From Mobiluncus sp034180645 (GTDB taxonomy: Bacteria > Actinomycetota > Actinomycetes > Actinomycetales > Actinomycetaceae), in the NCBI RefSeq assembly GCF_034180645.1, contig NZ_JAXFNY010000014.1, forward strand, positions 80,471-144,470: a DNA stretch of 64,000 nucleotides. The letters are read 5' to 3'. This document shows, piece after piece, positions 16,888 through 25,563 of this stretch (positions are counted from its first letter, which is position 1; every line of letters starts with the position of its first letter). The position numbers and the translations under genes are program-made. The notes under the pieces were generated by a model that was not told where the DNA came from, ran no database searches, and saw only the letters and a program-made list of their open reading frames with translations.

Positions 16888-19269
16888 TTGGAGGGACCCG
16901 AAATCACGGCGGCGGAAGCCGTCATCGACAATGGTAAATTTGGCAAGCGCGTCCTGCGCTTTGAAACGGGCCTTTTGGCTCAACAGGCTGCCGGTTCGGC
17001 AATGGTCACCCTGGATGGGGAAACCGTTGTGTTCGCAGCCACCACGGTTGGTAAGCAACCGAAAGATCAATTCGACTTTTTTCCCTTGACCGTAGACGTT
17101 GAGGAAAAGCAATACGCTGCGGGACGCATTCCCGGATCGTTCTTCCGGCGGGAAGGCCGCCCCGGTACCGAGGCTATCCTGGCGGCTCGCCTGATTGACC
17201 GCCCGCTGCGTCCGGCCTTCGTAAAAGGGCTGCGCAACGAGGTACAGGTCGTCGACACCGTCCTGTCAATCCATCCCGATCACGCTTATGACGTGGTGGC
17301 GATTAACGCCTCCTCGATGGCGACCCAACTGGCTGGCCTGCCTTTCTCTGGACCCATCGGCGGCACCCGCCTGGCCCTGATTGACGGGCAGTGGGTGGCG
17401 TTCCCGACCTACCCCGAGATGGAACAATCCACGTTCAACATGGTCATTGCCGGTCGCGTCGTCAACGAGGGAACTCCCGAAGAAGACGTGGCCATCATGA
17501 TGGTGGAAGCCGGCGGTGGCGAGTACGCCTGGGACCTGATTCAAGAGGGCAAACAGGCTCCGACTGAGGACGTTGTGGCCAGCGCGCTAGACGCGGCCAA
17601 GCCCTTCATTAAGGAACTGTGCCGCGCCCAATCCGAAGTGGCCGCCAAGGCTGCCAAGGAAACCCAAGAATATCCGCTGTTCCCCGACTACGAGGACAAT
17701 CACTATGAGGCGATTAAAGCTGAGGTAGAAACCGATTTGACCGCGGCAATCCAGATTGCTGACAAGCTGACTCGGGAGGACCGTGAGACCGAAATCCGCG
17801 ATGCCGCCATCGAGAAACTCGCAGTGGAAGGCGGCGAGTTCGAGGAACAGGAAAAGGAACTGAAGGCCGCCTTTAAGGCTTTGGAAAAGAAGCTGGTGCG
17901 CGCTCGGGTGCTGCATGAAGGCAAACGTATCGACGGACGTGGGCTGAAAGACATCCGCTCCCTATCCGCTGAGGTCGAGGTGCTACCCCGGGTTCACGGC
18001 TCGGCTTTGTTCCAGCGCGGTGAGACCCAGGTTCTGGGTGTGACCACGCTGAATATGCTGCGCATGGAACAGCAGTTGGACAATCTGTCTCCGCTGACGC
18101 ACAAGCGCTATATGCACCAGTACAACTTCCCGCCCTACTGCACCGGTGAGACCGGTCGGGTCGGTTCCCCCAAGCGCCGCGAGATTGGTCACGGACACCT
18201 GGCGGAGATGGCCTTGGAGCCGGTCATTCCGGCCCGCGAGGAGTTCCCCTACGCGATTCGCCAGGTCAGCGAGATTATGGGCTCGAACGGTTCGTCCTCG
18301 ATGGGTTCAGTTTGCGCCTCTACGCTGTCCCTGCTGAATGCTGGCGTGCCGCTGCGCGCCCCGATTGCCGGCATTGCGATGGGTTTGATGAGTGAACCGG
18401 GCGAAAATGGCACCCAGTTTGCGACCCTGACTGACATCTTGGGTGCGGAAGACGCTTTCGGCGACATGGACTTTAAGGTCGCCGGCACTAAGGACTTCAT
18501 CACCGCTCTGCAGCTAGACACGAAACTCGACGGCATTCCCGCCGACGTTTTGAAGGGCGCCCTGGGTCAAGCCCGCGACGCTCGCCTGAAGATTCTGGAC
18601 GTGATGCACGCCGCTATCGACGGGCCTGATGAACTGGCTCCGACCGCTCCGCGTATCCTCACCGTGAATATTCCGGTGGACAAGATTGGTGAGGTCATCG
18701 GTCCGAAAGGAAAGATGATTAACCAGATTCAAGAGGATACCGGCGCCGAACTGACCATTGAGGACGACGGCACCGTCTACATCGGGGCGGATAACGGTCC
18801 GGCCGCCGAGGCTGCTCGTGACGCCGTGAACTCGATTGCGAACCCCCAGATGCCCGAGGTCGGCGAACGTTTCGTGGGTACCGTGGTGAAAACCACCACC
18901 TTCGGGGCGTTCATTTCCTTGACCCCCGGCAAGGACGGTTTGCTGCACATCTCCCAGATTCGTCGTCTGGTCGGCGGCAAACGTGTGGAAAACGTCGAGG
19001 ACGTGCTCCAGGTCGGCCAACAGGTTCAGGTCGAGGTCGCCGAAATCGACCAGCGCGGCAAGCTCTCCCTGCACGCCGTGGTGGACGATGAGGACGGCGA
19101 AAACGCAGCGGATTCGGAATCTGCCCAAAGCGAAACTTCTGAGACATCCGACCCGCGTGACCGTGAACGCCGCGATCCGCGTGATAGCAGCGAACCACGC
19201 CGTCCGCGGGAGCGGGCTCGCCGGCGGACGCATCGTGCCCGCAGCGAGGACGATCGCGACTTCTCCTAG
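16888..19269 (+). CDS. pnp: Polyribonucleotide nucleotidyltransferase (PNPase)
   Basis: Phosphorolytic 3'-5' exoribonuclease of RNA turnover. The 793-residue product has two RNase PH folds (about 10-230 and 340-560; catalytic region near the Asp of FGDMDFKVAGT) joined by an alpha-helical linker, then KH (VDKIGEVIGPKGKMINQI) and S1 (FVGTVVKTTTFGAFISL) domains. A C-terminal tail of about 55 residues is very rich in Arg, Asp and Glu (RDRERRDPRDSSEPRRPRER) and likely disordered, a possible RNA or protein contact. The TTG start follows GAGAGGGG. Confidence 0.97.
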   Translation: MEGPEITAAEAVIDNGKFGKRVLRFETGLLAQQAAGSAMVTLDGETVVFAATTVGKQPKDQFDFFPLTVDVEEKQYAAGRIPGSFFRREGRPGTEAILAARLIDRPLRPAFVKGLRNEVQVVDTVLSIHPDHAYDVVAINASSMATQLAGLPFSGPIGGTRLALIDGQWVAFPTYPEMEQSTFNMVIAGRVVNEGTPEEDVAIMMVEAGGGEYAWDLIQEGKQAPTEDVVASALDAAKPFIKELCRAQSEVAAKAAKETQEYPLFPDYEDNHYEAIKAEVETDLTAAIQIADKLTREDRETEIRDAAIEKLAVEGGEFEEQEKELKAAFKALEKKLVRARVLHEGKRIDGRGLKDIRSLSAEVEVLPRVHGSALFQRGETQVLGVTTLNMLRMEQQLDNLSPLTHKRYMHQYNFPPYCTGETGRVGSPKRREIGHGHLAEMALEPVIPAREEFPYAIRQVSEIMGSNGSSSMGSVCASTLSLLNAGVPLRAPIAGIAMGLMSEPGENGTQFATLTDILGAEDAFGDMDFKVAGTKDFITALQLDTKLDGIPADVLKGALGQARDARLKILDVMHAAIDGPDELAPTAPRILTVNIPVDKIGEVIGPKGKMINQIQEDTGAELTIEDDGTVYIGADNGPAAEAARDAVNSIANPQMPEVGERFVGTVVKTTTFGAFISLTPGKDGLLHISQIRRLVGGKRVENVEDVLQVGQQVQVEVAEIDQRGKLSLHAVVDDEDGENAADSESAQSETSETSDPRDRERRDPRDSSEPRRPRERARRRTHRARSEDDRDFS

Positions 19270-19297
19270 AGTCCCGCTGTTGAAAACTCTGGTGGCT

Positions 19298-19320
19298 CGG
19301 CGAGGGATATTCCCTCGCCG
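19298..19320 (+). other. Perfect hairpin between pnp and the ATP-grasp gene
   Basis: CGGCGAGGG (19298-19306), loop ATATT, CCCTCGCCG (19312-19320). It lacks a T-run, so it is more likely an mRNA-stabilising or processing stem, or a weak terminator, than a strong terminator. Confidence 0.6.
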
Positions 19321-19345
19321 GGTCACCTGCTAAAGGAGATTATCA

Positions 19346-20695
19346 ATGAACCCAGCTGGCACGTCTGGTGCGCCGTTTTTGCCGATTGTCCTCTCCGGCG
19401 ACATTGGAACGTATGGTTACGTGCGCTCTTTTTATGAGAAATGGCACGTAAAGCCCCTAGTTTTCACCTCGATGGTGCTGGGGCCGATTCGTCACTCCCG
19501 ACTGTTAAAGGTCATCCCTGTTGACGAGAGCGCTGCGGACCGGAACCATGCCGCATTCATTGAAAAACTCGTAGAGATGGGTCCCAAACTGGTGGCGCGT
19601 TACCCGGACACCCCGCTGGTATTGGTCGCGAACCAAGATACCCACGTGGTAAACATCCAGAGAAATGCCTCCCGTTTGGCTCCGTTTTATCGTTTTGCCT
19701 TCCCCAGCGTGGATGTCATCGAACTGACCAATGACAAGGCGCATTTTGCCCGTGCTGCGGAAAAGCACGGGCTGCGAGTTCCCACAACTCTGGAACTCAA
19801 TCTTGATGCTGGAACGACCGCGCTGATGGATGCCATCACCGAAACCTTGGGGGACAAATACCCGCTCATTATCAAGCCGTGCCAGTCCTACGGCTACGAA
19901 CGGCTATCTTGGCCGGGCAAATCTAAGGTTTATACAGCTGACAATCCGCGCCGGGCGCAAGCGATTCTGGAGGAACTGGAAACGCATACTGCCGGGAATC
20001 CGGACGCGCGTCGGTTCGTGGCCCAGCCGCGGGTGTCCGGAAATGACACGCACAACCTGTCCATTACGGTGTACGTGGATGCGGACAAACGGGTTAGTTT
20101 CCTGGGGTCGGCTCATGTGCTGCTGGAAGACCATGTCCCGACCGCCCTGGGCAATCCGGCTGCGATGATTACGGAAAGCTACCCGGATTTGTATCGTCAA
20201 GCCAGTGATTTCCTGACCGGCATCGGCTGGCACGGGTTCGCAAACTTTGATGTCAAGGTAGACAGTGCTACCGGCGAGGCCTATTTCTTTGAGGTCAACC
20301 CCCGTATCGGCAGGAACTTGTATTACAACACCGCTGCCGGAAATAATCCTCTACCAGCTTTGATTAATGACCTCATCTACCGCCAGCCCACGGAGCCGGC
20401 GACCCACTTTGACACGGTTCTCTATACCGTGTTGCCGATACGGCTGATTTTGAAGTACACGACGGGTCAGGTGCGCCGCCAAGTCCAGTCGCTGCAGCGG
20501 GTGGGCCAGGTCTTTAATCCGTTGCTGGCCCCGGCAGAAAGGCAGTTTTCCTTGCGATACCTGCGGCGTCGTCTCTATGTGTGGATTTCCACCCAGCGGC
20601 ATTGGTCGAAGTTCAAGCATAACTATCCGCTGGAGGCGCTGCAGGCAGACGGGCGCGACTCTTTCGATACCATCGGGCTGCGCGCGCAACTCTAA
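19346..20695 (+). CDS. ATP-grasp ligase, possible peptidoglycan cross-bridge amino acid ligase
   Basis: The 449-residue product has the ATP-grasp layout: an N-terminal domain (PIVLSGDIGTYGYVRSFYEK), a central lysine-containing strand (YPLIIKPCQSYGYERLSW), and the metal-binding strand YFFEVNPRIGRN near residue 320. The N-terminal block resembles the Asl D-aspartate ligase group, which activates a D-amino acid for attachment to the stem-peptide lysine. That substrate is an inference; other carboxylate-amine ligases share the fold. AAAGGAGA lies before the ATG. The basic C-terminal 90 residues (RRQVQSLQR, RYLRRRLYVW) could contact membrane or lipid-linked substrate. Confidence 0.7.
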   Translation: MNPAGTSGAPFLPIVLSGDIGTYGYVRSFYEKWHVKPLVFTSMVLGPIRHSRLLKVIPVDESAADRNHAAFIEKLVEMGPKLVARYPDTPLVLVANQDTHVVNIQRNASRLAPFYRFAFPSVDVIELTNDKAHFARAAEKHGLRVPTTLELNLDAGTTALMDAITETLGDKYPLIIKPCQSYGYERLSWPGKSKVYTADNPRRAQAILEELETHTAGNPDARRFVAQPRVSGNDTHNLSITVYVDADKRVSFLGSAHVLLEDHVPTALGNPAAMITESYPDLYRQASDFLTGIGWHGFANFDVKVDSATGEAYFFEVNPRIGRNLYYNTAAGNNPLPALINDLIYRQPTEPATHFDTVLYTVLPIRLILKYTTGQVRRQVQSLQRVGQVFNPLLAPAERQFSLRYLRRRLYVWISTQRHWSKFKHNYPLEALQADGRDSFDTIGLRAQL

Positions 20696-20703
20696 CCCCC
20701 GCT

Positions 20704-20961
20704 CTAGCGGCGGGATTCCGCCAGGGCACTGATGAGCAAGGCGACTCCAGAGGTCCCGAATATCAGCAAAATCAGCGCCCACAGCGACACCACGACGCCC
20801 AGGGCGGCCCCGAAAACAATCAACCCAATCAGGATAAATACCACGCTGAAAGCGATGGCAGCCAGGCTGCGATGTTCACGGCGGGGTTCCAAGGGTGGCT
20901 CCGGTGTTTTCTCTGGCTCCAAGTTGGGGGAGAGGGAGATGGTTTCTGTTGTGTTTTCCAT
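20704..20961 (-). CDS. Small two-helix membrane protein after the PspC gene
   Basis: Unrecognised 85-residue protein. The N-terminal 35 residues are Pro/Glu-rich, then two hydrophobic helices (SLAAIAFSVVFILIGLIVFG and WALILLIFGTSGVALLISAL). The ATG at 20961 has AGGTGA six bases upstream; this site overlaps the end of the PspC gene, so the two are probably translationally linked. Likely a partner or modulator of the PspC protein in the membrane, by position only. Confidence 0.7.
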   Translation of the reverse strand: MENTTETISLSPNLEPEKTPEPPLEPRREHRSLAAIAFSVVFILIGLIVFGAALGVVVSLWALILLIFGTSGVALLISALAESRR

Positions 20962-20973
20962 AGTTGTCACCTG

Positions 20974-23394
20974 TTAATTGTTCTCAAGGTCGGGGGCGCG
21001 GTCCGGGGAGGGCGTCGTGGGTGAATCCGGAGGAATCGGCGTGGCGGGTATACCCGGTGTCCCGTTGGGCATTCCGGAAGAACGCGGGGTTCCGTTTACG
21101 GGGTCAAACAGGTTATCGCCGGGTTTCCACTTGCTACCACCGGGCTGGAACAGGTCGTTAAACCCGTCTTGGTTGATGTCCTTCCACGGACCAGCCTTGC
21201 CTTCATGAATGTCAGCGAGGGTTAATGTGTTGTCTATGTTCAGTTCAGACACGTCTTGTCCGCCCAGCGCTATGGGCTCACCCTCAACTCCGCCGGGCCT
21301 ATTAATCTCGATAGTTCCGTTCCCGGATACGGCACGGCGGCGAAACTCTCGCAGTGCGGCGCTACTTTCGTTTTCAGAGCCGGCCTCGGTGCTGTTGTAT
21401 TCTTCCAAATCGGCAGTCATCAAATCCCGGCCATTCAGCACATAGTTGACCAGGAAATGCCCGTCAGGCAGCACCGCTCCGTTCCATAAATCCACGGGGG
21501 GACGTTCATAGAGTGACACGGTTCCGTGTGCCAGGTTGATTTCGATAGTTTGGGGTTTCGTTTCGATGTTTCGCAATCCATCAGATAGCGTAACATCGCG
21601 GCGAATTTTTAGTTTCGTCACATCCGAACTGCCCAGGCTGATGTTTGCGGCCTCATATTTCTTGGTCCGATCCTCGAATTCCACGCGTTGATTGCCGTCC
21701 ATAGTGAAGTATTGCGGACGGTGTTTTTCAATGGATGAGGACTGTAAAAAGGTTTCGCTCATGTCCCATTTGCTGTCTTTCAGGGTGGAAGTCGTTACGT
21801 TGCCCTGGGCTAAGTTGATTTCCAGGTCAACGTTTTGTTCTGGCAGCGTATAAATTGAGACATCCCCGTTGACCAGATTGACTGTGATGGGTTTACCCGG
21901 GTTCGTGTCACGCAGGTCGATGTTAGCGCTGCCGCGAACGGCGCTGAGCTCGTCTCCGGGGTGTAAATCGTTGCTCTGGTAGCTAAATGTTTCGGGAAAA
22001 TCGTGCCAGTCAATGCTGGAACGCAGCTCACGCAGCTGGGGCATTACGGTCATTCCCAGCGTCGCTAGGGGCAGCGTCACGAACAAAATCACCAGCGGGG
22101 TGACGACGGCGAGCCAGCCTGTCCGCCGCTTTTGCAGAGCTGTCACCAGCATGCCGCCTCCCAGCACCATCGTCATCAGACCGACAACCAAAAGCCCAGA
22201 ACTTAGCGGATCAAGTACCCCTAACAGGGGCAGCAGGATGCCGGTGAAAATCGACAGCAGGACTAACCCGCCGACCGTGAGACTGAGGGTGCGACTCGGT
22301 CCGGGTATGCGTGGCGTCAGAATACCCGCCGGCTGGGCAGATCCGGTCGAGGTGGTGCTGGAGGGAGTTGCGAAGCCAGCAGCGGGGACGGTAAAGCTCG
22401 GGTTGGGAACCGCAAAATTGGTGGGAGGAGCCGCGAAGTCGGTGGTGGACGCGGTGGGCGGCTCCGGGATATCGTGAAGGCCGTCCGCGGGGGCTGGACC
22501 GGCGGGTGTCTGGGGGGTGGAAACGAAGCCGGTGGGTCCGGGAACGTAAGCGCTCGCGGCTGGCGGGGTACCGGCCTTATTCCGGTTCGTAAAGTGAACG
22601 ATGACCAGCACCACCACGGCTAGGGGAGCCAGCAGCAAGCACAAAACCAGAACTATGAAAAAGAACGCGAGTATATCTTCGAACCCGCCCCCACCGTCCC
22701 AAATGTCAAAAATGTTGAACAGGACAATGCCTTGGGGCAGCATCCGCATCGCCCCGAAACACATCAACAGGATTGACCCGGCAACGGCGCCGCCCTGGTT
22801 AGGCATGCCGGCGCGCCAATCGGTCCACAAGCTGCGCCCGGTGGTTTGGCTGGGCATCCACAACCACAGCGCCCCGTAAAGCAGGGGAATAAATCCAAAG
22901 AACAGCAAACCGACCACTGCCAAACCGCGGACAATTACGGGGTCGATGTTCAGGCGTGAGGCGATTCCCGCACAAACTCCGCCAATGACCCGGTTATTGG
23001 ACCGCATCCACGCCTGTCCGGTGGGATCCGGGTAGCCTCCCATGCCCGCTGTTCCATAGTTCGTGCCATTGCTCGAGAAACTGCCCGAACCGGGGTAGCC
23101 CGCGGGGCCGTAGTTCGAGTTGCCCTGATACGGCGCTCCTGGGTTAGATGCCTGTGGATTAGGAGTTTCCTGGTAAGGAGCGCTAAATCCGGCATCACCG
23201 GCGCCATTGGGGTTCGCGGAACTATAGGCAGTTGCCCCGCCAGTCGTGTCTGCATTTGCAGTCTCGTTCCCGCCGGGAGTCTCACCACCGCGGGGAGGCT
23301 CACTTCCGGAGGGCAGAACTGAGTCTGTTGTTTGTTCTGGGTTCATGTTTTCGTCCATGTTTCCATCATTGCCGCTGTCGCGCCCGGCGGCCAT
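20974..23394 (-). CDS. Large PspC-domain protein with LiaF/DUF4097-like C-terminal region
   Basis: An 806-residue membrane protein. A Gly/Asn/Pro-rich disordered N-terminus (1-125) precedes a PspC domain (about 130-183, NRVIGGVCAGIASRLNID), several further transmembrane segments (about 200-280 and 370-460), and a C-terminal half of short repeated beta strands (ANIDLRDT, VNLVNGDVSIYTL, INLAQGNVTTSTL, INLAHGTVSLYE) like the beta-solenoid regions of LiaF/DUF4097 proteins. Such proteins tune envelope-stress two-component systems in Gram-positives. The start is uncertain; residues 13 and 17 are alternative Met. It is divergent from a PspC-kinase gene. Confidence 0.78.
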   Translation of the reverse strand: MAAGRDSGNDGNMDENMNPEQTTDSVLPSGSEPPRGGETPGGNETANADTTGGATAYSSANPNGAGDAGFSAPYQETPNPQASNPGAPYQGNSNYGPAGYPGSGSFSSNGTNYGTAGMGGYPDPTGQAWMRSNNRVIGGVCAGIASRLNIDPVIVRGLAVVGLLFFGFIPLLYGALWLWMPSQTTGRSLWTDWRAGMPNQGGAVAGSILLMCFGAMRMLPQGIVLFNIFDIWDGGGGFEDILAFFFIVLVLCLLLAPLAVVVLVIVHFTNRNKAGTPPAASAYVPGPTGFVSTPQTPAGPAPADGLHDIPEPPTASTTDFAAPPTNFAVPNPSFTVPAAGFATPSSTTSTGSAQPAGILTPRIPGPSRTLSLTVGGLVLLSIFTGILLPLLGVLDPLSSGLLVVGLMTMVLGGGMLVTALQKRRTGWLAVVTPLVILFVTLPLATLGMTVMPQLRELRSSIDWHDFPETFSYQSNDLHPGDELSAVRGSANIDLRDTNPGKPITVNLVNGDVSIYTLPEQNVDLEINLAQGNVTTSTLKDSKWDMSETFLQSSSIEKHRPQYFTMDGNQRVEFEDRTKKYEAANISLGSSDVTKLKIRRDVTLSDGLRNIETKPQTIEINLAHGTVSLYERPPVDLWNGAVLPDGHFLVNYVLNGRDLMTADLEEYNSTEAGSENESSAALREFRRRAVSGNGTIEINRPGGVEGEPIALGGQDVSELNIDNTLTLADIHEGKAGPWKDINQDGFNDLFQPGGSKWKPGDNLFDPVNGTPRSSGMPNGTPGIPATPIPPDSPTTPSPDRAPDLENN

Positions 23395-23402
23395 GGGGGT
23401 TA

Positions 23403-23430
23403 TCCCTGATTTGTCCCTGATTAATCCCTT
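23403..23430. promoter_or_regulatory. Three 11-bp-phased direct repeats between the divergent PspC and kinase genes
   Basis: TCCCTGATT at 23403 and 23414, then TCCCTT at 23425: exact 11-bp period, one helical turn. The whole gap is 77 bp, so both divergent genes would be affected by a protein bound here. The NarL-type regulator encoded downstream is the obvious candidate. Confidence 0.5.
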
Positions 23431-23471
23431 AAGTGGGTCGAAACCCCGTGAAACCGTGGCAAACTGGATTT

Positions 23472-24746
23472 ATGGCAATGTCTGATACAGCCCCTCTCGC
23501 GCGGCCTCCGCTGCGCCGCCCGCTACCCGGAACGGTCCCGTCCGGTAAAGACGGGGTTGTGGCTGGGGTCGCCGCGGGGCTGGCGCTGCATCTGGGAATG
23601 CCGCTGTGGCTGGTACGGCTCATCTTGGTGGTTTTAGCCCCCACCGGGGTCAGCATTCTGCTCTACGCCTGGTTGTGGATTTTTGTGCCGCGGGGAAATC
23701 CCGGGGTCCAGGCGGGTCTGCCGTTTCCCGGAGATTCCCGGCTGGCTAATCCTAATGCGCAGCTCAAGGGGCATTTTGGCAGCAATGATCGCTGGCAAAA
23801 CGTGACGGTTCCGGCAATTTTGTTGGCGCTGGGGTTAATCACCATAGCCGTACTCGGCGCCTATTCCGGCCCGAAAATCATGAGTGATTTACGTCCCCTC
23901 ATTGCTATCGTCATTCTCATCACTGGCATTACCCTCATCTGGGTCGGGGCTTCGGCAGGGGCATCTCTGAACGAGTTGCGAATGGGGCGATTCTTGGGTT
24001 TTGCCATTCCGGGAGCCCTCCTGGTGATTTTTGCGGTCATGCTGGGATTTTCCGGAACCATCAGCCTGGGGGACGCGCTGCGCGGGGGACTCATCACCCT
24101 AGTCGTCCTCGCGGTGTTGAGCTTGGCGGTTTTGCCGCTTTGGGCGCGGTTTTGGATGTCTTACAAGGCGTCTTTGGCCGAACAGACCCGCCAAACTGTC
24201 CGCGCCGATATGGCCGCTCATCTGCACGATTCAGTGCTGCAAACCCTCGCCCTGATTCGTGCGCGAGCCGACGACGCCCCGGAAGTCGCGAAACTGGCTC
24301 GTGCCGAGGAACGTCAGTTGCGCTCTTGGCTTTACGAAGATCGGGGCCACGCGGACGCATCTCTGTCCCAAATTATTAAGGAGCTGGCCGGCGAAATCGA
24401 GGACCGTTATGGGGTAGTTTTGGACACGGTCACGGTGGGTGACGCGGTTCCGGGACCGTGGTCTGAGCCGCTGGTGGCGGCGACCCGGGAAGCCTTGACG
24501 AACGCGGCTCGCCACGGAAAGCCCCCATTTTCGATGTATCTGGAAGTCGGGACGGACGCGGTGGAATGCTACGTGCGTGATCACGGTGCCGGATTTGACA
24601 TTGCGGCTATCCCGCAAGGGCATCAAGGTGTGAAACATTCCATTATTGAGAGGTTGGAGCGCCACGGCGGCACCGCGACCATTCGGTCGGGACCCAGTGG
24701 CTGCGAGGTAGCGATGAAAGTGCCCCGCCAAACTGGGGAAAACTGA
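23472..24746 (+). CDS. PspC-domain sensor histidine kinase (NarL/HisKA_3 type)
   Basis: Membrane sensor of a two-component system. From the ATG at 23472 there are 424 residues: a PspC domain (about 20-75, GVVAGVAAGLALHLGMPLWL), four or five further transmembrane helices to about residue 230, the HisKA_3 phosphoacceptor HLHDSVLQTLALI, and an ATPase domain with the N-box REALTNAARHG, G-box DHGAGFD and IIERLERHGGTATI. The start has no clear ribosome site, and ATG 23478 is two codons downstream. It is divergent from the PspC gene and 13 bp before the response regulator. Confidence 0.9.
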   Translation: MAMSDTAPLARPPLRRPLPGTVPSGKDGVVAGVAAGLALHLGMPLWLVRLILVVLAPTGVSILLYAWLWIFVPRGNPGVQAGLPFPGDSRLANPNAQLKGHFGSNDRWQNVTVPAILLALGLITIAVLGAYSGPKIMSDLRPLIAIVILITGITLIWVGASAGASLNELRMGRFLGFAIPGALLVIFAVMLGFSGTISLGDALRGGLITLVVLAVLSLAVLPLWARFWMSYKASLAEQTRQTVRADMAAHLHDSVLQTLALIRARADDAPEVAKLARAEERQLRSWLYEDRGHADASLSQIIKELAGEIEDRYGVVLDTVTVGDAVPGPWSEPLVAATREALTNAARHGKPPFSMYLEVGTDAVECYVRDHGAGFDIAAIPQGHQGVKHSIIERLERHGGTATIRSGPSGCEVAMKVPRQTGEN

Positions 24747-24759
24747 GGGAGGACAATCG

Positions 24760-25461
24760 ATGAGTGACGGAAACGCGAACCCGGCCGCTGCGGGGGAACA
24801 CCCGAAGCGTCCCATTTCGGTGCTGGTCATTGACGATCACGGACTGTTCCGGGCGGGAGTAATTGCGGAACTGAGTAAATATCCTGATGAAGTCCAGGTC
24901 ACGGGGGAGGCAGAGAGCGTGGAGGATGCTATTGCCGCAGTGCGCCAGGGTGTTCCCACGGTGGCATTGCTGGACGTGCACTTGCCGGGCGGTCATGGCG
25001 GCGGGGGCGCAGAAGTCGCGGCGGCGTGCATGGGGGTGCCGACCCGGTTCTTGGCGCTGTCGGTGTCTGATGCCGCCGAAGACGTAGTGGCCGTCATTCG
25101 GGCGGGAGCTCGCGGCTACGTGACCAAGACTATTGCCACGCCTGATTTGGTTGATGCCATCGTCCGGGTAGCGGGGGGAGACGCGGCTTTCTCGCCCCGG
25201 CTGGCAGGCTTCGTGCTGGATGCATTCGGGGCGGCGCGCACCGACATGGTGGGCACCGATTCCGAACTCGATTCCCTCACGGAGCGCGAGTTTGAAGTCA
25301 TGCGCCTCATTGCGCGCGGTTTCGCTTACAAAGAAATTGCTTCTGAACTGTATATTTCTGTGAAAACCGTCGAATCTCACGTGTCCTCCGTGCTGCGCAA
25401 ACTGCAACTGTCCAATCGTTACGAACTGTCTAAATGGGCCCAAGACCGGCGCATCGGCTGA
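24760..25461 (+). CDS. NarL/FixJ-type response regulator
   Basis: Transcriptional partner of the PspC kinase. The 233-residue product has a receiver domain with the acidic pair in VIDDHGLFRAG, phospho-acceptor Asp in VALLDVHLPGG, and Lys in YVTKT. The LuxR-type HTH (about 172-230) contains LTEREFEVMRLIARG and SVKTVESHVSSVLRKL. GAGGGAGGA precedes the ATG. The receiver loop after the Asp has a Gly-rich insertion (HGGGGAE). Together with the adjacent PspC proteins this suggests a cell-envelope stress response. Confidence 0.93.
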   Translation: MSDGNANPAAAGEHPKRPISVLVIDDHGLFRAGVIAELSKYPDEVQVTGEAESVEDAIAAVRQGVPTVALLDVHLPGGHGGGGAEVAAACMGVPTRFLALSVSDAAEDVVAVIRAGARGYVTKTIATPDLVDAIVRVAGGDAAFSPRLAGFVLDAFGAARTDMVGTDSELDSLTEREFEVMRLIARGFAYKEIASELYISVKTVESHVSSVLRKLQLSNRYELSKWAQDRRIG

Positions 25462-25563
25462 GGGGGCGGGGAATCTTCCCCGGGCGCGCCGCAAGGTGAA
25501 GCGAACGGCTGCGAGATGATAACGTAAAGGCGCAATTATTTTCGGGATAGAAAAGGAATTTTG

